The position numbers and the translations under genes were made by a program. A model generated the notes under the pieces. The model was not told the origin of the DNA, did no database searches, and saw only the letters and a program-made list of their open reading frames with translations. A stretch of DNA of 64,000 bases from Pseudomonadota bacterium (GTDB lineage: Bacteria > Pseudomonadota > Gammaproteobacteria > Burkholderiales > Rhodocyclaceae), in NCBI GenBank assembly GCA_018261905.1, contig JAGTRU010000016.1, forward strand, positions 1 to 64,000, read 5' to 3'. How positions within the stretch are numbered: position 1 is the stretch's first letter; each line of letters begins with the position of its first letter. Shown in pieces: positions 17,039 through 26,500 of the stretch.

Positions 17039-18592
17039 ATGCCCGACCAACAACATTCCGCCCCGATCTACCAGCGTTTCCGGCAAGCCGCGGTCAACCA
17101 CCCGGCCAAGCTGGCCCTGGTCGTCGGCGAGCATCACCTGACCTACCGCACCCTCCTGGCGGAGGTCGATGCCCTGGCTGCCGGCCTGAGCGCCGCCGGC
17201 ATTGGTGCCGGCCAGCACATCGGTGTCGTCCTGCCCAACTGCCCGGAATTTGTCCTGCTCCTGCTGGCCGGCGCCCGGCTCGGTGCCGTCATCGTGCCCC
17301 AGAGCCTGGGCCTGGCCGCCGAGGCGCTGGAAAACACCTTCCGTGCCGCCGAGGTCCGCCACCTGATCGTCTGGAGCGGGGCCGCCGGCAGTCTCAGCGC
17401 CGGCACCCTGGCCCTGGCCGAGGCCGGGGTCCGCCTCGTGGTCGGCCCGCCGCGCCCGGCCTGGACCTCCCTGGCCGAAGTCAGCGCGGCCGGCCGCGCC
17501 GCCCCCCTGGCGGCACCGCAACTGGCGGGCGAACTGCCCTACCTGATGGTGCTGACTTCCGGCTCGACCGGCCAGCCCAAACCCATCCTGCTCAGCCAAC
17601 GCACCAAGATACTGCGCGCCGAAGCGGCCATCGCACTGTACGGAGTGAGCGCCGCCGATGTCACGCTGGCCGCGACACCGCTCTACCACTCGCTGGCCCA
17701 GCGCCTGGTCCTGATTCCCCTGCTGACCGGCGGCACCAGCGTCCTGATGGAGCATTTCACGCCGGCCACCTGGATCGACACGGCCCGCCGCCATGCCGTC
17801 AGTTTCTCGATCGCCGTTTCGTCGCAACTCAAGCAGATCCTCGACCAGTTGCTGGCCGGCGCCCAGCCCCTGCCCGCCCTGCGCTGCCTGGTGTCGTCCT
17901 CCGCCCTGCTCGACGAGACCACCAAGAGTCGCCTGCTCGACCACCTGAAGTGCGAATTCCACGAATGCTATGGCGCTTCCGAAATCGCCATTGCCACCAA
18001 TCTCTCGCCGAGCGCGGCGGCCCGCAAACTCGGCTCGGTCGGCACGGCCATTCCCGGGACCGAACTGATCATCGTCGATGCCGACGGCCAGGCACTGCCC
18101 TCCGACCGCACCGGGGAAATCGCTTGCCGCACGCCGATGCTCTATAGCGGCTATTACGCGCAGCCCACCATCACCGCCGCCAGCCTGAACCGCGATGGCT
18201 ATTTCCGGACCGGTGATCTTGGTCGCCTGGATAGCGAAGGCTTTCTCTACTTTCTCGGCCGCCGCAAGGACATCATCATCACCGGCGGCGTCAATATCTA
18301 CCCCAAGGACATCGAGGATGTCATCGCCAGCCACCCGGCGATCAAGGAATGCGCAGCCATCCCGGTAATTGATGACGACCTCGGCGAAGTGGTCGGGGTG
18401 GTGATCGCCTTCGCCGACCCCGAGCATCCGCCCGCCCTGCGCGACATCCAGCGGCTATGCATGCAGCGGCTGGGCGACTTCCAGCAGCCACGCCGTTTTT
18501 TCGTCGTCCCCGAACTACCGAAGAACGCCATGGGCAAGCTGGACAAGCCGAGCCTGCGGCAAACCTATTCCACCCAGAAAAATACGGGATAA
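17039..18592 (+). CDS. AMP-forming acyl-CoA/acyl-ACP ligase
   Basis: A 517-residue member of the ANL (adenylate-forming) superfamily. The P-loop TSGSTGQPK spans residues 173-181. Other conserved points are the YGASE motif, YFRTGDLGRLDSEGFLYFLGRRKD hinge region (quoted in part) and the C-terminal KNAMGKLDK with the catalytic lysine. It activates a carboxylic acid as acyl-AMP and passes it to CoA or to a carrier protein. The small acyl carrier protein two genes downstream is the likely recipient. With the aminotransferase and acyltransferase it suggests an amino sugar carrying an unusual acyl group, as known for modified viosamine on Pseudomonas syringae flagellin. The acyl substrate is unknown. 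Confidence 0.9.
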   Translation: MPDQQHSAPIYQRFRQAAVNHPAKLALVVGEHHLTYRTLLAEVDALAAGLSAAGIGAGQHIGVVLPNCPEFVLLLLAGARLGAVIVPQSLGLAAEALENTFRAAEVRHLIVWSGAAGSLSAGTLALAEAGVRLVVGPPRPAWTSLAEVSAAGRAAPLAAPQLAGELPYLMVLTSGSTGQPKPILLSQRTKILRAEAAIALYGVSAADVTLAATPLYHSLAQRLVLIPLLTGGTSVLMEHFTPATWIDTARRHAVSFSIAVSSQLKQILDQLLAGAQPLPALRCLVSSSALLDETTKSRLLDHLKCEFHECYGASEIAIATNLSPSAAARKLGSVGTAIPGTELIIVDADGQALPSDRTGEIACRTPMLYSGYYAQPTITAASLNRDGYFRTGDLGRLDSEGFLYFLGRRKDIIITGGVNIYPKDIEDVIASHPAIKECAAIPVIDDDLGEVVGVVIAFADPEHPPALRDIQRLCMQRLGDFQQPRRFFVVPELPKNAMGKLDKPSLRQTYSTQKNTG

Positions 18593-18594
18593 GC

Positions 18595-19722
18595 ATGGCC
18601 CACACCTATATTCCCCCCTTGCGCCTCGGCTTCATCGGCGGCGCCCTGAACTCGGCGGTGGGTTACACCCACTTCAACTCCAGCCGTCTGGATGGTCATT
18701 TTCGGGTCGATTGCGGCTGCTTCAGCCGGCATGCCGAGCCCAACGACGCCTCCGCCGACACCTATGGCATCGCCGCCGGGCGCAGCCATGCCAGTTGGCA
18801 GGAATTGCTCGACAAGGAAAAAGGCCATCTCGACGCCATCGTCGTCCTCACCCCGACGCCCGACCACAGCCCCATCGTCATTGCCGCCCTCGACGCCGGC
18901 TACGCGGTCATCAGCGAAAAGGCGTTGGCCGTCTCGAGCGCCGAATGCCGTGCCATCGGCGACGCCGTGCAGCGCAACCACGGCTTCCTGGCCGTCACCT
19001 ACAACTACTCCGGTTACCCCATGGTGCGCGAACTGCGTCGCCTGATCGCCGACGGCAGCCTCGGTCAGCTCCAGCAGATCCACATCGAGATGCCGCAGGA
19101 AGGCTTCCTGCGCCAGGCGGCGGCACCCCAGGCCTGGCGCCTGAAGGATTACCAGGTGCCGACGGTATCCCTCGATCTCGGCGTCCATGTTCATCATCTG
19201 GTGCACTTCCTGACCGGCGGCAAGGCGCCGCTCGAAGTGGTCGGCGACCACAGCACCTATGGCCAGTTCCCCGGGGTCATCGACAACGTGTACTGTCTGG
19301 CCCGCTACGCTGACGACCTGCGGGTCCAGACCTGGTACGGCAAGACCGCCCTCGGCTACCGTAACGGCCTGCGCATCCGCGTTTTCGGCAGCCTCGCCAG
19401 TGCCGAATGGTTCCAGATGGAACCCGAAGACCTCCGCCTCAGCCAGGCCGATGGCCGCCATATCTTGCTCGACCGCGGCTCGAGCGATGCCGATGTGGCC
19501 CGCCAACTGCGCTACAACCGCTTCAAGCCCGGGCACCCGTCCGGCTTCATCGAAGCCTTCGCCAACCTCTACGCCGACATCGCCGAGCACCTGCGCCACT
19601 ACCAGGCGGGACAACCCGCCCCCAACGACTTCGTCTACGGGGCCAGACAGTCCGAAGAGGGCCTGCGTTTCCTCGAAGCGATCGCCCGCTCGGCCGCCAG
19701 CAAGACCTGGCAAACCGTCTGA
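18595..19722 (+). CDS. Gfo/Idh/MocA-family oxidoreductase
   Basis: A 375-residue NAD(P)-dependent oxidoreductase. The N-terminal Rossmann fold begins LRLGFIGGALNSAVG, VVLTPTPDH follows, and the catalytic-type SEKALA (the EKP motif of the family) is seen; the C-terminal beta-sheet domain includes DLGVHVHHLVHFLTGG. Family members oxidise or reduce sugars and nucleotide sugars. ATG 18595, two bases after the ligase stop, is the first start consistent with the fold; the frame is open upstream but only as overlap. Likely modifies the glycan sugar; exact reaction unknown. Confidence 0.9.
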   Translation: MAHTYIPPLRLGFIGGALNSAVGYTHFNSSRLDGHFRVDCGCFSRHAEPNDASADTYGIAAGRSHASWQELLDKEKGHLDAIVVLTPTPDHSPIVIAALDAGYAVISEKALAVSSAECRAIGDAVQRNHGFLAVTYNYSGYPMVRELRRLIADGSLGQLQQIHIEMPQEGFLRQAAAPQAWRLKDYQVPTVSLDLGVHVHHLVHFLTGGKAPLEVVGDHSTYGQFPGVIDNVYCLARYADDLRVQTWYGKTALGYRNGLRIRVFGSLASAEWFQMEPEDLRLSQADGRHILLDRGSSDADVARQLRYNRFKPGHPSGFIEAFANLYADIAEHLRHYQAGQPAPNDFVYGARQSEEGLRFLEAIARSAASKTWQTV

Positions 19723-19756
19723 GTTCCCTTAAACCGCCTGTTTTTCGCCCCGCGCC

Positions 19757-20005
19757 ATGACCGACACCATTCGCCAGTTCATCATCCAGCTACTCCTCGA
19801 AAAAGGACCGCTCCCGAGCGCCACGCCGATCGGCGATTATAGCTACCTGGACAGCGGTCATATCGACTCCCTCGCTTTCATCAAGTTCGTTTTCCGTCTC
19901 GAGGAACAGTTTGGCATCCAGTTGGCGGAAAGCGACATCGTCAGTCCGCGAATCCGTACCGTCGATGGCCTCGCCGGGCTCATCGCCGAACGCTTGGCGC
20001 ACTGA
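19757..20005 (+). CDS. Acyl carrier protein
   Basis: An 82-residue acidic helical protein with the phosphopantetheine attachment motif HIDSLAF; Ser38 is the predicted modified residue. Length and motif fit a dedicated acyl carrier protein. The sequence differs from housekeeping AcpP (which has ADSLD), so it is more likely a pathway-specific carrier that holds the acyl group activated by the ligase at 17039. It lies between the oxidoreductase and the GT2-radical SAM gene, all in one direction with short gaps. Confidence 0.88.
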   Translation: MTDTIRQFIIQLLLEKGPLPSATPIGDYSYLDSGHIDSLAFIKFVFRLEEQFGIQLAESDIVSPRIRTVDGLAGLIAERLAH

Positions 20006-20027
20006 ACCGGCAGCCATTTCCCGCGCC

Positions 20028-22367
20028 ATGGCCCGGTTATTCTCCGTCATCATTCCCGCCTATAACGCCGCCGACAGCGTTGCGACCGCCGTGCGCAGCG
20101 CGTTCGGACAAACCGGCATCACCCCGGACGCGATCGAAGTCATCGTTGTCGACGACTGTTCGACGGATGGCACGGCCGCTGTCCTCGCCGCGCTGGCCGC
20201 CGCGCACCCTGAACTGCGCCGGGGACGCACCCCGAGCAACGGTGGCCCCGGCGCCGCCCGCAACATCGGCCTCGATCTGGCGCGCGGCGACTGGCTGCTC
20301 TTCGTTGACAGCGACGATCAACTGGCCCCCACGGCGCTGGCGCAGCTACAGCAGTTGCTGCTCGCCGAGGCCGACGAGGCGCCGGAGGCCATCGGTTTCG
20401 ACTGGTGTTTTCTGCCGCCGGCCGGCGCTCCGCTGCCCGACACGGGCCGGCGCCGCGACCGGGCCGACCTCGACCGCCCCCGCGGCGAGATGCTCCGCCG
20501 CTACCTGCGCCTGCAGATGGATGGTTCGGTCATCTACACGGCCATTCGTCGCTCTCTGGTCAGCGCCCATGGACTGCGCTTCGCCGCCGGCTACCACGAG
20601 GACGTCGATTTCATTTTCAAGGTGTATTGGCACGCCGGCCGCATTGCCTACCTCGACAGCGTCCTCTATTTCAAGCAACAGCGGGCGGCATCCATCGTCA
20701 ACACCATCTCCGTCCGCCATCTGCAGGGATTCATCCGGGCCTGGGGAGAAATCGCCGCCTTTATCGCAGCCGAGGCCCCCGCGCGCTGGCCGGAGCTGCT
20801 GCCCGACTGGCAGCGCGGCCTGAGCGCGGTGATCGCCACCCGCCTGCGCGAAATCTTTCGCCGTACCAGTTCAGCGGAAACCGCCGCCCCCCTGTATGCT
20901 GCCCTCCATCGCCTACTCGCCACGCTGCCGGCGCCACCGGCCACTGGTGCAGGTCGGCCGCCGACCCAGTACGAACACATCACCGACTATTTCCTGCCCC
21001 TGATGGGCACTCCCGCCATCGATCCCGAAACCGCGGCGACTCAACTCAGCCGTTTCCTGGAGGACACCGTGACCAAGACCTGGAGTTGCATCGACCTCCA
21101 CCATTCGGTCTTTCTCGCCCCGAACCAGGTACGCACCTGTTGCAAGCGCTTCTTCGTAGCCGGCCAGATGCGCGGCGACGTGCCGCTGCTCGACAGCCCG
21201 CCGCAGAACGTCAGCGCGGCCAGCATCCGGCAGGCCAAGCAAGCGCTCCACGAGCGGATCAACAAGGGCGAAGCCACACCCTGCACCGGCTGCCCGTTCA
21301 TGGAATTCAAGGAATGGGGGCGGCTCGACCGGCTGGATATCCGCTACCTGTCGCTGGAATACCATTCGGTGTGCAATCTCAAATGCACGTATTGCAGCGA
21401 CACCTATTACGGCGGCCTGCCGCCCCAGTATGCCATCGCCCCCCTGATCGACGAGTTGCTCGCCGGGCGGGCGCTCGACGCCTGTCATACCATCGTCTGG
21501 GGGGGCGGCGAACCGGTCGTCGACAAGCACTTCACGCCACTCATCGAGAAACTGGCAGAACGCCTGCCGCAGGCCGGCCAGCGGGTGCTGACCAATGCCG
21601 TGAAATACTCGAAGACGGTCGAACGGCTGCTCGGCACCGGCCAGGTCGCCGTGACGACCAGTATCGACGCCGGTAGCAGCCGGACCTTCGACCTCGTCCG
21701 CGGCAAGGCCAAGCTGCGCAATGTGCTGAACAACTTGACGAAATACGCCGCCATAGCATCGGAACGGGTCACCGTCAAATACATATTCACCGCCGACAAT
21801 CACGCTCTCGACGAAGTCCGCGGCTTCGCCGGGTTGATCACCGAACACCGACTGACCGACTGCAATTTCCAGATCAGTTCCGACTTCAAGGAAGAAGCCG
21901 TTTCGCCAACCGTCGCCCTGGCCATGATCGTCATGTACGGCCTGCTAAGCCGGGCCGGCTGTCAGGTCATCTTCTTCGATGACCTGCTGCGCCATCGCTT
22001 GAGCGACATCCTGGCCGGGCACGAGGTGGAAATCCGTGCCCGCTTGGCCGCTCTCGGCCTGGCCGACAGCCTCGCCGATCCCGCCGCCTACCCGGCCGTG
22101 ATTATCTGGGGTGCCGGCTGGCAGGCGCGCTACCTGCTCGAACGGGCCGCCTTCTTCAAGCGGGTCGAAGTCGCCTTCTTCGTAGACCAGACGCCGGCCA
22201 AAATCGGCACCACCTATTTCGACCGTCCGGTCCGCCCGCCGACCGCCCTCTGTGACTCCGAACTACCCGTCGTCATCGCCGCCGCCCAGGGTTTCCCGGC
22301 CATTTACCGGAATTTTCTGGACCTCGGCATCGCCCGCCAACGCCTGATCCGCCAACTGATCCTCTGA
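20028..22367 (+). CDS. GT2 glycosyltransferase fused to a radical SAM enzyme
   Basis: A 779-residue fusion. Residues 1 to about 240 are a GT-A/GT2 domain (FSVIIPAYNAADSV, VVDDCSTDGT, LFVDSDDQ, YHEDVDFIFK). Residues about 350-430 carry cysteines C354, C371, C372, C419 and C422, typical of an auxiliary iron-sulfur (SPASM/twitch-like) region. Residues about 440-660 form a radical SAM domain with the cluster motif CNLKCTYC (C449, C453, C456) and the GGEP motif GGGEPVVD. Residues about 690-779 look like a Rossmann nucleotide-binding tail (VIIWGAGWQARYLLE). ATG 20028 is preferred over an upstream start inside the ACP gene. It probably both transfers and chemically alters a sugar or modifies a peptide; substrate unknown. 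Confidence 0.88.
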   Translation: MARLFSVIIPAYNAADSVATAVRSAFGQTGITPDAIEVIVVDDCSTDGTAAVLAALAAAHPELRRGRTPSNGGPGAARNIGLDLARGDWLLFVDSDDQLAPTALAQLQQLLLAEADEAPEAIGFDWCFLPPAGAPLPDTGRRRDRADLDRPRGEMLRRYLRLQMDGSVIYTAIRRSLVSAHGLRFAAGYHEDVDFIFKVYWHAGRIAYLDSVLYFKQQRAASIVNTISVRHLQGFIRAWGEIAAFIAAEAPARWPELLPDWQRGLSAVIATRLREIFRRTSSAETAAPLYAALHRLLATLPAPPATGAGRPPTQYEHITDYFLPLMGTPAIDPETAATQLSRFLEDTVTKTWSCIDLHHSVFLAPNQVRTCCKRFFVAGQMRGDVPLLDSPPQNVSAASIRQAKQALHERINKGEATPCTGCPFMEFKEWGRLDRLDIRYLSLEYHSVCNLKCTYCSDTYYGGLPPQYAIAPLIDELLAGRALDACHTIVWGGGEPVVDKHFTPLIEKLAERLPQAGQRVLTNAVKYSKTVERLLGTGQVAVTTSIDAGSSRTFDLVRGKAKLRNVLNNLTKYAAIASERVTVKYIFTADNHALDEVRGFAGLITEHRLTDCNFQISSDFKEEAVSPTVALAMIVMYGLLSRAGCQVIFFDDLLRHRLSDILAGHEVEIRARLAALGLADSLADPAAYPAVIIWGAGWQARYLLERAAFFKRVEVAFFVDQTPAKIGTTYFDRPVRPPTALCDSELPVVIAAAQGFPAIYRNFLDLGIARQRLIRQLIL

Positions 22368-22380
22368 ACAACGAACACCC

Positions 22381-23499
22381 ATGGCCGCTACCCGACTGCT
22401 TATTTTTCCCCTTGATCTCGACGACGCCACACCAGTTATCCGGGTCGCCGCCGCCCTCGGCGTCGAAATCGTCGGCGCCAGTTCCGCCATGAGCGGACCG
22501 GGCGACCGGGCGGTCGATCACTTCATCCACTTGCCCTTCGTCACCGATCCCGCCTTCGCAGCGGCGTTTCGTGCCGCTTGCGAGAAATTCGCGATCAGCA
22601 CCGTCTTCGCCCCCCACCAGGGCGTCTGGCGACACCTTGAGAAGCTGCGCCAGACAGCGGCCGCCGAACCCCCCTTTGAATTGTGCAGACCGGACCCCTT
22701 CACTGCCACCTGGCAGTTGTTTTCCCCGCACGAAGAGTGGGCGGCGACAGCCCTCTCCAGCCGTACCCCGCAATGGATCGGCGGGCCGCTCCTGCACCCG
22801 CCCCTGAGCCGCAGTTGCTACGCCGCACTGCACCGGCAGTTTCTCAATACGCCGGGGCAGTGCGACGAGGGCAAACTGCACGCCCTGTGCGATATCGCCC
22901 GCCTGCTGCCGGCCGGCGACCTGCTTGAAGTTGGTTGCCTGTATGGTCGATCCGCCCTGGCCCTGGGCTACCTGGCCGGCCGCCACCGGATCGGCCAGCT
23001 GATCTGCGTCGATCCCTGGAATACGGCGGAACTGACCGACCAGGGCAAGCAAGCCGCGGTGCTCAATGCCGAACACGTCAATATCGACTTCGAGCGCATT
23101 TTCCGTATTTTTATCTCCACTGCCGCACTGCTCGACAACGTCGGCTATATCCGGGCCACCTCCGAGGCCGCCCAACCGCTCTACGAAGTGGCCCGCCGCA
23201 ACGGCTCGCTGTCCAGCCCGGAACTGGGCAGCATTGCCCTGGCCCCGCACCTCAGCCTGCTGCACGTGGACGGCAACCACCGCTACGACCACGTCAAAAA
23301 GGATGTCGAAACCTGGAGCCGGTATCTGACGCCCGGTGGCTGGCTGCTGCTCGACGACTATGTCTGGGCCTTCGGCGACGGCCCCCGGCGGGTCGGCGAC
23401 GAACTCCTCGATAGCCCGCTCTACGACACCGCCTTCGTCAGCGGCGACACCCTCTTCCTGCGCCGCAGCAGTATGGCCGCCCCTCTCAATATTTCTTGA
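22381..23499 (+). CDS. SAM-dependent methyltransferase (Methyltransf_24 type)
   Basis: A 372-residue protein. The C-terminal two-thirds is a class I methyltransferase: motif I LLEVGCLYGRSALAL begins near residue 181, followed by ICVDPWNT (acidic residue for SAM ribose), HVDGNHRYDHVKKDV and WLLLDDY, a pattern typical of sugar-modifying Methyltransf_24 enzymes. The first ~150 residues resemble a Rossmann-like N-terminal domain (RLLIFPLDLDDATPVIRVAA) of unclear role. It starts 13 bp after the radical SAM gene. O- or N-methylation of the flagellin glycan is the natural inference. Confidence 0.85.
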   Translation: MAATRLLIFPLDLDDATPVIRVAAALGVEIVGASSAMSGPGDRAVDHFIHLPFVTDPAFAAAFRAACEKFAISTVFAPHQGVWRHLEKLRQTAAAEPPFELCRPDPFTATWQLFSPHEEWAATALSSRTPQWIGGPLLHPPLSRSCYAALHRQFLNTPGQCDEGKLHALCDIARLLPAGDLLEVGCLYGRSALALGYLAGRHRIGQLICVDPWNTAELTDQGKQAAVLNAEHVNIDFERIFRIFISTAALLDNVGYIRATSEAAQPLYEVARRNGSLSSPELGSIALAPHLSLLHVDGNHRYDHVKKDVETWSRYLTPGGWLLLDDYVWAFGDGPRRVGDELLDSPLYDTAFVSGDTLFLRRSSMAAPLNIS

Positions 23500-23521
23500 C
23501 CGCCCTCCGTTAAAGGCCATC

Positions 23522-26500
23522 ATGGATCATCTGAACCCGAGCGAATACTACCGAGCCGAACGCTCCCCCTATTACATCGTCGCGCCGGACTATCGGGAAG
23601 GCTCCTCCGGCATTCGGGTTCTCCATTACCTGTGCCACATCCTCAACCTGCATGGCCAGGAAGCCTATGTTCAAGCGGGCGCCGTCAATGAAGCCCTGTG
23701 GGTGCCGCAGCTCGACGAAAAAATCATGCGCCGGCACTACGTCAGCCGGCGCAAGCCCATCGTCATCTATCCCGAAGTCGTGCCCGGAACCCCGCTCGGA
23801 CTCGGCATCAAGGTTCGCTACCTGCTCAACAAGCCGGGCTTCATTGCCGGCCACAAAGCCTTCGACGACGACGAAATCCTCGTCGCCTATCGCGAGCCCT
23901 TCATCGCCGATTCCGGCGCCAAGGACATTCTGCTCCTGCCGGCGTGCGATCCGACCAAGTTCAACCATGAGAATACCGACCCGGCACAACGCCAGGGTCG
24001 TTATTTCTTCTATTACCGCCTGCTCAACCGCGGCGGCCAGTTGTTGCCGATCACCGCGGAGGCCAGCGAAATCTCCCCGGCCAAGCATCGCAGCCTGGAC
24101 GAACTCGCCGCCATTTTCAAAAAGGCGGAACTACTCTACTGCTACGAAGACAGCGCCATCGCCCTCGAAGCCCGGATGTGCGGCTGCCCAGTGGTCTATA
24201 TCCCGAATCCAACCATGCTCGCGGAGTACCCAACGGACTCTTTCGGCCGCGACGGCGCCGCCTGGGGAACCTCCGACGAAGAAATCGCCCGGGCCAAGGC
24301 CACGGTCCATAAGGTCTTGCCGACCTACATGAAACTCTACGGCGACCTCCAGGGTCAGCTCGAACGCTTCGTGGCAATGACCCAGGAAGCCGCTCGCCAA
24401 ACCCCTTTCGAGGCCTGCTATCCGTCCGCGACAATCAGCCGCAAAGGCTGGCCGGTACTCGCCAGCAACGGCGCACAAGCGCCTCGTTCGGCACTTGAAG
24501 ACCAGGCCGACCACGAGTATGCGGCCTGGCGCAAGCGCAAATCCCTGCAGGAAATCGATGGCCAACTCCTGGCCGAGCGCATGACCCTGGCCTGGAAGAC
24601 CCGGCCGCACATCAACATCGTCATCGATCTGCGGGCCAACGAGGCGAATCTGCTGGCCGACACCATCGACAGCCTGGCCACCCAGTGGTATGCCGACTGG
24701 CACCTCACCATCGTTTCCGATTTCCCGCCCGCCGACCCGGCACTGGCCGAGTTCGCGCAGATTACCTGGCAGCTCCGCACCCCACTGACCCCCTGGAAGG
24801 AAGCCGTCGACAAAGCCATCGCCGGCACGCCCGGCGACTGGCTGCTTATCGTCGAGCCGGGCAACACGCTCGAACCCCATGCCCTCGCCTATCTGGCCGA
24901 CAGCATCAATCTATATCCGGGGAGTCGCCTGCTCTATTGCGACGAGGACGTCCGCCATGCCGGCGGCGACCTGGGCAGTCCGCGCTTCAAGCCGGATTTC
25001 AACGGTGAACTGCTGCGCAGCACCTATTACTTCGGTCCGGCGCTCCTCGTCGAGCGCGCTGCCTTCCTCGCCGCCGGGGGCTGGGGCAGCGATCCGGGCA
25101 GCCACCTCTATGATCTGGCTCTGCGCATGCTGGACAATTGCGGCGCCGACAGCATCAAACACGTCAGCGAAGTGCTGCTCCACACCCCGGCCGAAAGCTA
25201 CCGGGAGATCAATACCGCCGCTGAGTTTACCGCGCTCCACGCCCACCTCGAACGCAATCATGTCGCCGCCGAGACGACCCCGGGTTTCCTGCACGGCACC
25301 CAGACCGTGCGCTACAAGGTCATTAACCCAGCCTTGGTCAGCATCATCATTCCCAGCCGCGACCAACCCGGCTATCTCTCCCATTGCGTCGAAAGCCTGC
25401 TCCGCCAGACCACCTACCGTAACTGGGAACTGATTTTGGTGGACCATGACACGCGCGACCCCGATGCCCTCGACTACATCGACCAACTGGGCAGTCGCCC
25501 GGAAATGGCCGAGCGTCTGCGCTGTGTTCGCACCGGTGGCGATTTCAATTACGCCCGCCTGTGCAACCTCGGGGCCGCCGAAGCCAACGGCCAGTACCTG
25601 CTATTTCTCGATAACGATACCGAAATCATCCAGCCCGCCTGGCTCGAGTTGCTGCTCGCCTACCTGCAACAGCCGGGCATCGTCGCCGTCGGCCCCCGCC
25701 TATCGAAGCCCGATGCCAATCTCTCCATCATCCAGTCCGGCCCCCGCCTCCTGGGCGTCGGCGGCCTGGCCAGCGGCATGGCCCAGGACAAGACCAACCT
25801 CCTTGAACCCGGCTATGGCGGCCGCCTGCAGGTCGCCCAGGAGACGATGGCGCTGACCGGCTCCTGCTTCATGGTCCGCAGCGAAGATTTTCACCGGCTC
25901 AAGGGTTTCGACGAGCTCAATACCCCGATCTATGAGCCGGTCCTCGAACTTTGTCTGCGCCTGCGCCAGAACGGCGGCCGCGTGATCTGGACGCCGTGGG
26001 TAGACGTCGCCCACCACGGCGGAATTACCCGCAACCGCCTGGAAGCCGACGTGACGAATCGCGTCCGGATGACCGAAACGGCCCTCGCCGAGCGTAACTA
26101 TTTTTACGCCAAGCATATGGCCAGCCTGGCCAACGACCCGTATTACCATCGTCATCTGTCGCTGCACCAGCCATTTGCCATTGACGCCCACGCCGTTATC
26201 GACTGGGACACCCGCTTTCACGACCGCCTGCGTATTCTTGGCCAACCCCTGACCAGCGGCTCCGGCGAATACCGCATGCTTTCCCCCTTCCGTGCCCTGC
26301 AAATGGCCGGCCTGGCGCAGACCTGTTTCATCCATCCGGTCGGCCATAAACAACAACGCGTTCTCAATCCCATCGAACTGGCCCGCGCCGCACCGGATGT
26401 GCTGATGCTGCAGCAGGCCATCGACGATTTGCAGATCACCCAACTCAAGCAATACCGGCGTTACAACCAAAACGTGTTCATCACCTATGCCGTCGATGAC

